A stretch of DNA of 64,000 nt from Sandaracinus amylolyticus (lineage in GTDB: Bacteria; Myxococcota_A; Polyangia; Polyangiales; Sandaracinaceae), in NCBI RefSeq assembly GCF_000737325.1, contig NZ_CP011125.1, forward strand, positions 3,348,001 to 3,412,000, in the 5' to 3' direction. Below are positions 52,427 to 59,951 of this stretch, one piece after another. Within the stretch, counting starts at the first letter, position 1. Every line of letters begins with the position of its first letter. The translations under genes and the position numbers were made by a program. The notes beneath the pieces are model-generated. The model was given only the letters and a program-made list of their open reading frames with translations. It was not told where the DNA came from and made no database searches.

Positions 52427-53734
52427 ATGTCGTTCCTCAAGCGGATGTTCGGTGGTGCGAGCGCGGAGGACGAGCGTCGCGAGGGCGATCGTCTCTGGGA
52501 CGCGAAGGACTTCTTCCAAGCGCGCCAGGCGTACGAGCGCGCGCTCGAGAAGGCGAAGGGCGCGAGCGAGCTGCGCGAGCACTGCGAGGCGCGCCTCGTC
52601 GCGTGCGCGGACGCGATGGCCGAGGCCCGCATCGAGGAGGCCGAGGCGCTGCGCCGCGACGGTCAGATCGAGATCGCGCGCGGTGAGCTCGCGACCGCGA
52701 TCGATCTCGCGCGCAGCCCGAAGGTGCGCGAGCGCGCGCGGCGCGCGATGGAGATGCTCGAGCGTCGCGACGCCGTGGAGCAGGCGACCGCGGTGCCCGA
52801 GCTCACCGACGACGAGCGCTGGGCGGTGATCGCGGGCAACTGGGACGAGGCGCAGCTCGAGGAGCTCGACGCGCACGGCGAGGAAGCTCGCGCCGCGATC
52901 CTCGCGGTCCACGCGGTCGCCGACGAGAGCGACGTCGAGCAGCAGAAGGTGCGCGCGAAGAGCGCGCGCGCGGTGCTCGAGCGGCTCGTCGAGTCGTCGT
53001 CGTCCGACGCGGTCTATCTGTGGCTCGAGGTCGGGCGCGCGCGCCTGATCGACGGAGACGAAGAGGGCGGCGCGAAGGCGCTCGGCGCGTTCCTCGAGCG
53101 CGTGGGCGACGAGGGCAACCCCGACGCGCGCCTCGCCGCGCACGTCGCGCTCGCTGCGCTCGCGGACAAGCAGGGCGACGAGGAGAAGGCGATCGACTGG
53201 CTGCAGAAGGGCATCGACGTGATGCCCGGCGATCCGCGCCCGTTCCTGCAGCTCGGCGTGTACCTGCGTCAGAAAGGCCACGCAGAAGAGGCCGTCGAGG
53301 TGCTCGAGACCGCGATCGAGCTGATGGACGAGGATCGCCCGAGCTGGGAGGCGTACCAGGAGCTCGGCCTCGCGAAGCGCGACGCGGGCCACGACGCCGA
53401 GGCGATCGATCTGCTCGAGAAGGTGCTGCGCTTCTTCGTGTCGCGCTCGCGCCTCGACTTCCCCGCTTCGACGGCGCGCCCGCTCGCCGAGCTGCACGAG
53501 AAGGCGGGCCGCCTCGAGCGCGCCGCCGATCTCTATCGCAGCCTCGCGAACGGCAGCGATCGCGCGAATCACCTCGCGTACCACCGCGACGCAGCGCGCG
53601 TGCTGACCGAGCTCGGCCTGCTCGCCGAAGCGCGTCGCATGCTCACGCGCGCGGCCGCGCTCGCGGAGGGCCAGCCCGAGATCCTCGCCGACGTCGAGGC
53701 GAAGATCGCGAAGCTCGACGAGCAGCTCGGGTGA
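52427..53734 (+). CDS. Tetratricopeptide-repeat protein
   Basis: The 435-aa soluble protein begins MSFLKRMFGGASAEDERREG and is made of TPR-like hairpins throughout (DFFQARQAYERALEKAKG; ARGELATAIDLARSPKVRER; PRPFLQLGVYLRQKGHAEEA; LGLAKRDAGHDAEAIDLLEK). No catalytic domain is attached. TPR arrays act as scaffolds for protein complexes. It directly follows the helical-repeat gene (1 bp), which suggests that the two products may act together. Codon use is as in neighbours. Confidence 0.82.
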   Translation: MSFLKRMFGGASAEDERREGDRLWDAKDFFQARQAYERALEKAKGASELREHCEARLVACADAMAEARIEEAEALRRDGQIEIARGELATAIDLARSPKVRERARRAMEMLERRDAVEQATAVPELTDDERWAVIAGNWDEAQLEELDAHGEEARAAILAVHAVADESDVEQQKVRAKSARAVLERLVESSSSDAVYLWLEVGRARLIDGDEEGGAKALGAFLERVGDEGNPDARLAAHVALAALADKQGDEEKAIDWLQKGIDVMPGDPRPFLQLGVYLRQKGHAEEAVEVLETAIELMDEDRPSWEAYQELGLAKRDAGHDAEAIDLLEKVLRFFVSRSRLDFPASTARPLAELHEKAGRLERAADLYRSLANGSDRANHLAYHRDAARVLTELGLLAEARRMLTRAAALAEGQPEILADVEAKIAKLDEQLG

Positions 53735-53776
53735 GCGAGTGCCACCGTGGCACTGGCGGCGCGACGAGGTTCTGAG

Positions 53777-54193
53777 ATGCGCATCCGATGGGGCCCGCTC
53801 GCGATCGCGACGTGTGGCGCGCTGGGCGCGGCGCTCGCGGCGTCGCTCGGGCTGTGGGAGCCGGGGTGGGGCGTCGCGGCGGCGTTCCCGCTGCTCGTGC
53901 TCACGCTCGCGGCGGGCGTGGTGCGCGATCCCGACGGGCCCGAGGTGCACCTCTTCCTCGGCGCGGCGATGGCGTTCACCGCGGGCTTCCTGATCGTCGG
54001 CGTCGCGCTCGGCACGAGCGAGCTCGATCGCCTCGCGACGCGCGCGAGCGCAGGCGCGGAGCAGATCGTCGCCGACGAGGTCTCGCGCATGCGCGAGAGC
54101 ACGCGACCGAAGTGGATCGTGATCGGCAGCGCGCTCCCGATCGGCGCGGCCGCGCTCCTCTGGCGACGACGCGCGCTGCGACGATCGCGCTGA
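53777..54193 (+). CDS. Small membrane protein (138 aa)
   Basis: From ATG 53777 the product has about four hydrophobic helices: ATCGALGAALAASLGLWEPG, AFPLLVLTLAAGVV, LGAAMAFTAGFLIVGVAL and a C-terminal IVIGSALPIGAAALLW followed by RRRALRRSR. A GTG 30 bp upstream (53747) would lengthen it, but a GACGAGG ribosome site nine nt before the ATG favours the shorter form. No family recognised. It follows the TPR gene and may be in the same operon. Confidence 0.7.
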   Translation: MRIRWGPLAIATCGALGAALAASLGLWEPGWGVAAAFPLLVLTLAAGVVRDPDGPEVHLFLGAAMAFTAGFLIVGVALGTSELDRLATRASAGAEQIVADEVSRMRESTRPKWIVIGSALPIGAAALLWRRRALRRSR

Positions 54194-54271
54194 GTTCCGC
54201 TCTCGTCGGACCGCTGCACGCTCAGCGATCGAGGGTGCCGGAGCCCACGTCTCTCGATCTATGCTCGTGCG

Positions 54272-54904
54272 ATGTCCGAAGCCGCGGTGCGCACCGAGGA
54301 CGAGGCGCTGTCCTCCGCAGAGGTCCCGAGCACGACGAGCTCGGTCGGCTCGCGCACGGCGGCGACCGCCGAGGCTGCGCTGCGCAGCGTGAGCGGCGGG
54401 CTGCAAGAAGCGACGCGTCGTTTCGACGCCGAGCGCGAGGACTGGCAGCGCTTCCTCGCGCGCTCCGAGCTGCCCGACGTACGCGGCGAGGATCCGATCG
54501 CGGAGCTCGCGGTGCGCGTCGATCGCGAGGCGGACTTCTGGCGCAGCGTCGCGGTGCGCGCGATGCGTCCCGGCGCGTCGCGCAGCATCGCGATCGGCGC
54601 GACGCTCGTCGGGCTCACCGGTGGTCTCGGGCTCTCGCTGCTCGGCGGTATCCGCGGTCTCTTCGGCACCGATGCGACCGCGGGGCAGCTGTGGGCGGCG
54701 GCGGGCGCGCTCGCGCTCGGTGTCGCGCTCGCGCTGGCCGCGGCAGCGTGGCTCGATCGCACGGCGGCGCGCGCAGCGGGCGAGGCGCTCGCGCGCGCCG
54801 ATGCGGCCGAGAAGCGCCTGCAGCGCATCGCCGCGCTGCTCGCGCTGCGGCGCGCCGACGCGAGCGCGTTCCGCGACGCGCTGGAGCGCCTCGAGCGAGG
54901 CTGA
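54272..54904 (+). CDS. Membrane protein with two TM helices (210 aa)
   Basis: The N-terminal ~95 residues are charged and probably coiled-coil (LQEATRRFDAEREDWQRFLA). Two membrane helices follow (IAIGATLVGLTGGLGLSLLG and LWAAAGALALGVALALAAAA), then a helical C terminus (AEKRLQRIAALLALRRADAS). No known domain. A -10-like TATGCT lies six nt before ATG 54272 with no Shine-Dalgarno, so it is probably monocistronic and leaderless. A similar hairpin-anchored plan occurs in phage-shock or septum-associated proteins, but there is no sequence evidence for that here. Confidence 0.7.
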   Translation: MSEAAVRTEDEALSSAEVPSTTSSVGSRTAATAEAALRSVSGGLQEATRRFDAEREDWQRFLARSELPDVRGEDPIAELAVRVDREADFWRSVAVRAMRPGASRSIAIGATLVGLTGGLGLSLLGGIRGLFGTDATAGQLWAAAGALALGVALALAAAAWLDRTAARAAGEALARADAAEKRLQRIAALLALRRADASAFRDALERLERG

Positions 54905-54931
54905 GCGGGGCTCTTCGCGAGCCTGCTGTGC

Positions 54932-54937
54932 TAAGGT
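54932..54937 (+). promoter_or_regulatory. -10-like box directly before the GNAT gene
   Basis: TAAGGT ends nine nt before ATG 54947; no Shine-Dalgarno is present. This is part of the recurrent leaderless pattern. Confidence 0.33.
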
Positions 54938-54946
54938 CGCTTCGCG

Positions 54947-55396
54947 ATGCAGATCCGGGGGATCACGAAGACGGACTACGACCACGTCGTGTCGGTCCTC
55001 GATCGTTGGTGGGGCGGCCCATCGCGCGAGCAGGCGCACCCGATCTTCTTCTACGAGCTCGGCGAGCACGCGCTGATCGCGGACGACGAGGGCGAGGTCA
55101 TCGGCTTCCTGCTCGGGTTCCTCGCGCCGAGCGCGGGCGGCGACGTGCCGCACACCGCGTACGTGCACCTCGTCGGCATCCATCCCGAGCACCGTCGTCG
55201 CGGCGTGGGCAAGCGCCTCTACGAAGTGTTCGTCGACCGCGCGCGCCAGGCGGGCGCCCGGCGCGTGAAGGCGATCACGAACGTGGGCAACGAGGGCTCG
55301 ATCGAGTTCCACCGCGCGCTGGGCTTCTCGGTGGTCGAAGATCACGACTACGCGGGCCCGAACCGCACGCGCGTCGTGTTCACGAAAGAGCTCTGA
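54947..55396 (+). CDS. GNAT-family N-acetyltransferase
   Basis: The 149-aa product has the GNAT fold: GITKTDYDHVVSVLDRWWGG at the start, EVIGFLLGFLAPS, and the acetyl-CoA site GIHPEHRRRGVGKRLYE. NEGSIEFHRALGFSVVED comes near the end. It resembles RimI-like and general small-molecule acetyltransferases. The substrate is unknown. It stands alone, followed by hairpins and repeats (55405-55715). Confidence 0.88.
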   Translation: MQIRGITKTDYDHVVSVLDRWWGGPSREQAHPIFFYELGEHALIADDEGEVIGFLLGFLAPSAGGDVPHTAYVHLVGIHPEHRRRGVGKRLYEVFVDRARQAGARRVKAITNVGNEGSIEFHRALGFSVVEDHDYAGPNRTRVVFTKEL

Positions 55397-55404
55397 GCTT
55401 CCCC

Positions 55405-55419
55405 GGGGGCTCCGCCCCC
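55405..55419 (+). terminator. Terminator-like hairpin after the GNAT gene
   Basis: GGGGGC (55405-55410) pairs with GCCCCC (55414-55419) across a TCC loop, nine bases after the stop codon. No long T tract. Confidence 0.45.
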
Positions 55420-55440
55420 TGTCGACCCCGGCCGCTTCGC

Positions 55441-55469
55441 GCTGCGCGCGGGGCTCCAGCCCCGCTTGC
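55441..55469 (+). repeat. Dispersed 29-bp motif, solo copy
   Basis: This segment differs from the motif at 21581-21609 by a single base (CTCC instead of CCCC in the centre). It is a GC-rich inverted repeat (GCGGGGCT with AGCCCCGC) and again lies after a gene's 3' end. Confidence 0.75.
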
Positions 55470-55589
55470 TTCTCGCTCGCGAGCGCTGCCTGGGGCGCGA
55501 GGGCCGCACTCGCCCGGCGAACCGTCGCGCACGCCCGCGCCGTCCCACTCGTACGCGCCCTCGCGCTCGCGGCGCCATCGCACGCGCAC

Positions 55590-55710
55590 GCGGCGCCGCA
55601 CTCGCACTCGCACGCCGCCCTCACCCTCGCACCCGCCGTCGCCCCCGCACCCGCCGTCGCACTCGCACCCGCCGTCGCCCCCGCACCCGCCGTCGCCCCC
55701 GCACTCGCCT
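55590..55710 (+). repeat. Irregular 18-bp tandem repeats
   Basis: At least five copies of CGCACCCGCCGTCGCCCC-like units alternate with CGCACTCGCAC variants. The strand is strongly C-rich, so replication slippage is a simple explanation. Confidence 0.65.
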
Positions 55711-55775
55711 TCCGCGCTTGGATCCGCGGGCGTCGCGGACTAGCATCCGCGTCGAGCGGGGAGATAGATCGGACC

Positions 55776-56702
55776 ATGTCCTATTCCGGTGCGAGCACGG
55801 CGCGCCAAGCGCGCGAGAACCTCAGCAAGGCGCTGGCCGCCCTCCAGGAGGATCCGAACATCCCGCCCGACGTGCTCGCCGTCGCGCAGAACATCGCGCA
55901 AGCGGTCGGCGCGCTCTTCGAGGCGGAGCGCGCGTCGTCCGAGCCCGACGGCAAGGCGAGCGTGAAGAGCGCGCTCGGCTTCGTCAGCCAGACGCTCGCG
56001 CTCCTCCAGGAAGTTCGCGGCCAGCACGCCGGCGTGGGTACCGCGACCGAGGCGATCGCGCAGACGCTCTCGATGCTCTTCCCGCTGAGCACGCAGCCCT
56101 CGCGCGTCCCGCCGCCGAGCGCGCAGTCGCAGCAGCCCGCGTACGCGCCGCCCCCCGCCGCGGTGCCCGTGGTGACCGGCTCGCCGATCACCGACGCGAA
56201 CACGACGATGCGCGACGAGGTCGCGCCCTCGCACGGCGCCGGCTTCACCGCGCCCATCCCCGCGCAGCAACCGCCCGCTGCGCAGGCTCCCGCGCAAGGC
56301 GGGTTCACGCCGCCCGTCGCCGCGCCCCGCACGTCCGCGCCGGCGCCCGCCGAGCCGAGCTATCGCGGCGACGTCCCGCGCGAGTCGCTCGAGGTCAACA
56401 TCGGCGCGACCACGGAGTCGAACTTCTACGTCGGCTTCTCCGGCGAGATCGCCGAGGGCGGCGTGTTCGCGGCGACGTACAACATCTTCCCGCGCGGAAC
56501 GAAGGTGCGCGCGCTCATCACGCTGCCCGGCAACTTCGAGCACACGATCCTCGGCACCGTGCGCTTCGTGCGCGACCCGATGGACATGATGTCGGAGAGC
56601 GAGCCCGGCATGGGCATCCAGTTCGAGTCGCTCGATCACGAGGCGCGCGAGCTGATCCTGCGCTTCATCCGCAAGCGCCCGCCGATGTTCTACGACGAGT
56701 GA
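55776..56702 (+). CDS. PilZ-like domain protein with degenerate c-di-GMP motif
   Basis: The 308-aa product has a helical N-terminal region (ARENLSKALAALQEDPNIPP), a long Pro/Ala/Gln-rich linker and a C-terminal PilZ-like beta barrel of about 110 residues (YRGDVPRESLEVNIGATTES; FSGEIAEGGVFAATYNIFPR; MGIQFESLDHEARELI). The canonical RxxxR and DxSxGG residues that bind cyclic di-GMP are not preserved: the loop reads SGEIAEGG. It may be a c-di-GMP-independent PilZ partner. A second PilZ gene follows 7 bp later. Confidence 0.78.
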   Translation: MSYSGASTARQARENLSKALAALQEDPNIPPDVLAVAQNIAQAVGALFEAERASSEPDGKASVKSALGFVSQTLALLQEVRGQHAGVGTATEAIAQTLSMLFPLSTQPSRVPPPSAQSQQPAYAPPPAAVPVVTGSPITDANTTMRDEVAPSHGAGFTAPIPAQQPPAAQAPAQGGFTPPVAAPRTSAPAPAEPSYRGDVPRESLEVNIGATTESNFYVGFSGEIAEGGVFAATYNIFPRGTKVRALITLPGNFEHTILGTVRFVRDPMDMMSESEPGMGIQFESLDHEARELILRFIRKRPPMFYDE

Positions 56703-56709
56703 TCCGCGC

Positions 56710-57444
56710 TTGAGCGATCGAGCGCGGCGCAAGGAGCTCCGGAAGGCCGGTGTCGCGGCAGCCCGTGACGCCCGCGCCGTGCTCGCCGAGGCCATCGCGC
56801 TGCTCGACGCCGAGGTCGCGTCCACCGAGCTCGGCCGCGCGATCGCGCAGCGCGTGACCGTCGCGGTCGCCGCGCTCTATCGCGCGGAGATCGGCGAGCC
56901 CGAGGCGGTGCGCGATCGACTCGTCGACGCCGCGACGGTGCTCGGCGACGCGCTCGGAGCGCTGCACGCGCCGGGCGCGACGACGCTGCTCGATCGCGCC
57001 GGCCCGCTGGTCGCGCGCAGCCTCGCGACCATCCATCCGGCGCGCGCCGAGCTCGAGCGTGCGCTGCGCGAGGTGCCGCCGAGCCAGACGCCGCCCTCGG
57101 CCGCGCCATCGTCGCGCGCCGGATCGAGCGACGCGAAGGAGCGCCGCACCGCGCCGCGCGTGCGCATCGAGGGCGCGATCGGCGCGCAGAGCGGCGCGAC
57201 GTTCGTCGCGGGCGAGGCGAGCGATCTCTCGACCGGTGGGCTCTTCGTCGCGACCGGCGATCCACTTCCGATCGGCACCGAGCTCACGCTCGGGCTCCTG
57301 CTGCCCGACGGGCATCGCGTGGTGGTCGACGCGGTCGTGAGCTGGGTGCGCGGTCCGCACGACGGACGCGCCGAGGGCATGGGCGTGCGCTTCCTGCGCG
57401 TGTCGCGCGAGGACGCGGCCGCGATCTCGCGCCACGCCGAGTAG
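56710..57444 (+). CDS. PilZ domain protein with intact c-di-GMP-binding motifs
   Basis: The 244-aa product has a helical N-terminal half (ARAVLAEAIALLDAEVASTE) and a C-terminal PilZ domain with both signatures: R-TAP-R in ERRTAPRVRIEG (RxxxR) and DLSTGGLFVAT (DxSxGG). It should bind cyclic di-GMP, unlike the adjacent PilZ protein. The start is TTG 56710, seven bases after the upstream stop, so the pair is cotranscribed and they may work together. It abuts the convergent gene end to end. Confidence 0.82.
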   Translation: MSDRARRKELRKAGVAAARDARAVLAEAIALLDAEVASTELGRAIAQRVTVAVAALYRAEIGEPEAVRDRLVDAATVLGDALGALHAPGATTLLDRAGPLVARSLATIHPARAELERALREVPPSQTPPSAAPSSRAGSSDAKERRTAPRVRIEGAIGAQSGATFVAGEASDLSTGGLFVATGDPLPIGTELTLGLLLPDGHRVVVDAVVSWVRGPHDGRAEGMGVRFLRVSREDAAAISRHAE

Positions 57445-58101
57445 CTACGCGAGGATCTCGTCCTGCGGCGCCGTGCCGTCGGGCGACTTCACCGCGTGGC
57501 TCAGCGCGATCACCTCGACCAGCACGGCGCGGTAGATGTGATCGAACGCTTCGAGATCGGGATCCTCGCCCGCCTGCGAGAGCGCCTGCTCGAGATGGTG
57601 CTGCACGAAGTGCAGGAGCACGGGCTGACCCATCGCGACGACGTCGTCGCTCTCCATCACCTCGGCGGGATCGTTCGCGCGCAGCTCCTCGTCGGCGGCG
57701 AGCGTGTCGATCGCGAGCTTCAGGCTCGTCTCGTCGACCTCGGTGAGGCGCGTCGGGAACGCCTCGCGGAACGCCATGTAGACGGTGACCACGAGGAAGT
57801 AGCCGAGCGACTGCGCGAGATCGTCGGTGCGGCTCGACACCTGCTCGCCGAGCCACGTCGCGAGCGCTGGCTGCTTGCGATCCATCTCGCGATAGGTCGC
57901 GTCGAGCATCTCCTGCAGCTCTTCGCCCTCTTCGCCGAGCTGTTCTTCGACGCCGGAGATGGCGACCTCGTCCACCACCGCGTGGCGTGGAACGGGACGC
58001 AGCGCGGCCTTGAGCACGAAGCGCACGGAGGCAGCATAGCGCGCTCGTCGCTCGGCGCGCCCCTCGATCTTCCGCGGTGTTCGGGAGGGGGCGTCCGACA
58101 C
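57445..58101 (-). CDS. Conserved hypothetical helical protein (218 aa)
   Basis: The product is helical and acidic, with segments such as VEEQLGEEGEELQEMLDATY, LAQSLGYFLVVTVYMAFREA and LLHFVQHHLEQALSQAGED. It has no signal peptide, clear membrane helix or catalytic motif. GTG 58101 is the start; it lies 12 bp after the stop of the zinc-ribbon membrane protein, so the two genes are probably cotranscribed. I do not recognise a family. Confidence 0.72.
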   Translation of the reverse strand: MSDAPSRTPRKIEGRAERRARYAASVRFVLKAALRPVPRHAVVDEVAISGVEEQLGEEGEELQEMLDATYREMDRKQPALATWLGEQVSSRTDDLAQSLGYFLVVTVYMAFREAFPTRLTEVDETSLKLAIDTLAADEELRANDPAEVMESDDVVAMGQPVLLHFVQHHLEQALSQAGEDPDLEAFDHIYRAVLVEVIALSHAVKSPDGTAPQDEILA

Positions 58102-58113
58102 CCTCCCGCGACG

Positions 58114-58881
58114 TCACAGCCGCTCGCGCTTCTTGAGCTCGCGCTCGACGCGCGCCGCTGCTTCGGCTGCGATCTCCTCGGCCTCGCTCGTCTCGACGCG
58201 GACCTTCGGTCCGCGCTTCGCGACGATCTCGCGGAACACGTAGTGGACGATCCCGTCCGCATCGACCTCGACCGCGACGCGCGCACCGTCCGCCATCGCG
58301 GTGAGCGTCGCGTCCGCTTCTTCGAGCCCGAGGTGCAGCTCCTTCGCGACGTCCGTCGCGGTGAGCTCGCCCCCGCGCAGCTCCGCGAGCCCGAGGATGC
58401 GCCGCTCGAGCTGCTTCTTGCGTCGCTCGCGCGCTCGCGTCTCCACGCGCGCCGCCTGGCTCATCGCGGTGATCCCGCTGATCCCGAGCGCCGCCGCGAC
58501 GACCATCATCAGCACGATCGGCGCGCCCGGCGCGACGAAGCCCGCCGCGCCCGCGACGAGGCCCGCCGCGACCAGCAGCACGCCCGCGAGGCGCACCAGC
58601 CGCGCCATCGCGCGGCTCGCAGGATCGACGCCGCCGACCGTGAGCTGCTCGACGCGCGACGGGCCCTCGTCACCGAGCACCGTCGTGCCCGGGCCCACCT
58701 GCCGCGCGCCGCCGCACGCGACGCACACGTAGCCCGCGCCCTTGCGCCGCACCGCCGCGATCGCGTTGCAGTGCGGGCAGCGGTTCGCCTCACCGAACAC
58801 GCGCCCACAGCCCGGACATCGCGCCGCGCCCGCGGGGACCGCGGTGCCGCACGTCGGGCACTTGCTGGGCGCGTCGCTCAT
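58114..58881 (-). CDS. Zinc-ribbon membrane protein with C-terminal winged-helix-like region
   Basis: The 255-aa product begins with several zinc-ribbon Cys pairs (KCPTCGTAV, RCPGCGRVF, RCPHCNAIA and VCVACGGA). Two adjacent membrane helices follow (LVRLAGVLLVAAGLVAGAAG and IVLMMVVAAALGISGI). Its cytosolic tail includes ILGLAELRGGELTATDVAKE and EADATLTAMADGARV, which look like a small winged helix. Possibly a membrane-linked sensor. No partner is obvious. It lies directly after the DUF4920 lipoprotein gene (4 bp). Confidence 0.75.
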   Translation of the reverse strand: MSDAPSKCPTCGTAVPAGAARCPGCGRVFGEANRCPHCNAIAAVRRKGAGYVCVACGGARQVGPGTTVLGDEGPSRVEQLTVGGVDPASRAMARLVRLAGVLLVAAGLVAGAAGFVAPGAPIVLMMVVAAALGISGITAMSQAARVETRARERRKKQLERRILGLAELRGGELTATDVAKELHLGLEEADATLTAMADGARVAVEVDADGIVHYVFREIVAKRGPKVRVETSEAEEIAAEAAARVERELKKRERL

Positions 58882-58885
58882 CCGC

Positions 58886-59443
58886 TCAACGCACGACGAC
58901 GCCGGTCGCGTCGATCGACAGCGACGACGCCGTCGCGAGCGCGCCCTCCGACTCGAGGTGCGCGCGCATGTCGGGGCTGAGCGCCTGCACCGCGACGCGT
59001 CCTTCGATCGTCGCCGCGCGCCCCGCGACGTCGCGCGGGAGGAAGAACGCGTGGCCCGCCATCGGCACGCGCACCGCGGGCGCGTTCTCGCCGCGCAGCT
59101 CCATCCAGCAGCCCATCGCCTGGCAGACGCGCTCGATCGTGCCCTCGGTGCGCACGACCTGGCCCGCGTAGCGATCGGGGCTCGCCGTGATCTCGGAGAG
59201 CGCGACCAGCGGCGCCTCGCCCAGCTCCGCGCCGAAGAGCCGCGCGCCGTCGTCCATCACGCGCGTCGGGCGCGGACCGCTCGGCGCAGCCTCCGCGTGA
59301 TGCGGCGCGCCCTCCGCGTGGTGCGCGGGCGCTTCGTGATGCGCCTCGTGCTGCTCGCCCGTGCCCTCGAACTGCGGCTCGTTGCCGCCGCATCCGGTCA
59401 TCGCCAGCGCGATCACCGCCGCGCTCACCACACCACCGCGCAT
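58886..59443 (-). CDS. Lipoprotein with His-rich linker and DUF4920-like domain
   Basis: The 185-aa product has a lipoprotein signal (VVSAAVIALAMTGCGG; lipobox TGC). A His-rich segment follows (EQHEAHHEAPAHHAEGAPHH), likely to bind metal ions, and then a DUF4920-like OB-fold domain with YAGQVVRTEGTIERVCQAMG, CWMELRG and AFFLPRDVAGRAATIEG. The conserved Cys pair (VCQAMGCW) is intact. A GAGGAG ribosome site before ATG 59443 fixes the start. Related domains occur in periplasmic metal or redox stress proteins, without settled function. Confidence 0.78.
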   Translation of the reverse strand: MRGGVVSAAVIALAMTGCGGNEPQFEGTGEQHEAHHEAPAHHAEGAPHHAEAAPSGPRPTRVMDDGARLFGAELGEAPLVALSEITASPDRYAGQVVRTEGTIERVCQAMGCWMELRGENAPAVRVPMAGHAFFLPRDVAGRAATIEGRVAVQALSPDMRAHLESEGALATASSLSIDATGVVVR

Positions 59444-59457
59444 CGCTCTCCTCGTTC

Positions 59458-59886
59458 TCACGCGTCGCAGACGCCGAGCAGCTTGTTCATGCTCGCTTCG
59501 TCCGCCGGCGTGAACTCGTACTGATCGAACTCGTCCGACGTGACCCAGCGGTACGCGTGCACCGCGAGCGCCTGGAGATCCGCCGGGCCTCTCCCCGCGG
59601 CGTCGGGACGGATGGTGCACTCGTAGAGCGTCAGCTCCACGCGGTAGTGCTCGTAGTCCCAGACCGTCTCCGAGATCCACTCGCCCACCTCGGAGTCGAC
59701 GCCCAGGCGCTCGAGCAGCTCGCGCCGCAGCGCTTCGCTGTCGGTCTCGCCCGCCTCGACCTTTCCGCCGGGGAACTCCCAGAGCAGCGGGAGCACCGCG
59801 TTCGGCCTTCGCTGCGTGATCAGATAGCGACCGTTGCGCTCGACGACGGCAGCGACGACGCGGATGGTTCTGCGCGGCTCGGACAT
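59458..59886 (-). CDS. Nudix hydrolase (MutT-like)
   Basis: The 142-aa enzyme has a MutT-type layout: RVVAAVVERNGRYLITQRR, then the Nudix box starting GGKVEAGETDSEALRRELLE and ending RLGV. The last Glu pair of the box is E-R rather than E-E, a variant seen in many CTP/oxo-dGTP pyrophosphohydrolases. WVTSDEFDQYEFTPAD closes the domain. It may clean oxidised nucleotides. It is divergent from the formyltransferase-like gene, with 65 bp between starts. Confidence 0.88.
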   Translation of the reverse strand: MSEPRRTIRVVAAVVERNGRYLITQRRPNAVLPLLWEFPGGKVEAGETDSEALRRELLERLGVDSEVGEWISETVWDYEHYRVELTLYECTIRPDAAGRGPADLQALAVHAYRWVTSDEFDQYEFTPADEASMNKLLGVCDA

Positions 59887-59939
59887 GCGTTCTCGACGTC
59901 TCGGAGGCTCGACCGTCGGCGCCGGGCGAGACGGGCGGG

Positions 59940-59945
59940 TATACC
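59940..59945 (+). promoter_or_regulatory. -10-like box directly before the formyltransferase-like gene
   Basis: TATACC ends six nt before GTG 59952, leaving no room for a Shine-Dalgarno. It is one of the clearest leaderless candidates. Confidence 0.4.
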
Positions 59946-59951
59946 ACTTCC

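Larger units (their letters stand above)
55397..55775. other. Repeat-rich noncoding gap between the GNAT and PilZ genes
   Basis: This 379-bp stretch has no supported gene. It contains a terminator-like hairpin (55405-55419), a copy of the dispersed 29-bp motif (55441-55469) and an irregular tandem array built of CGCACCCGCCGTCGCCCC-like 18-bp units (about 55590-55710). A -10-like TAGCAT near 55742 and a GGGGAG ribosome site near 55758 belong to the PilZ gene. Confidence 0.7.
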
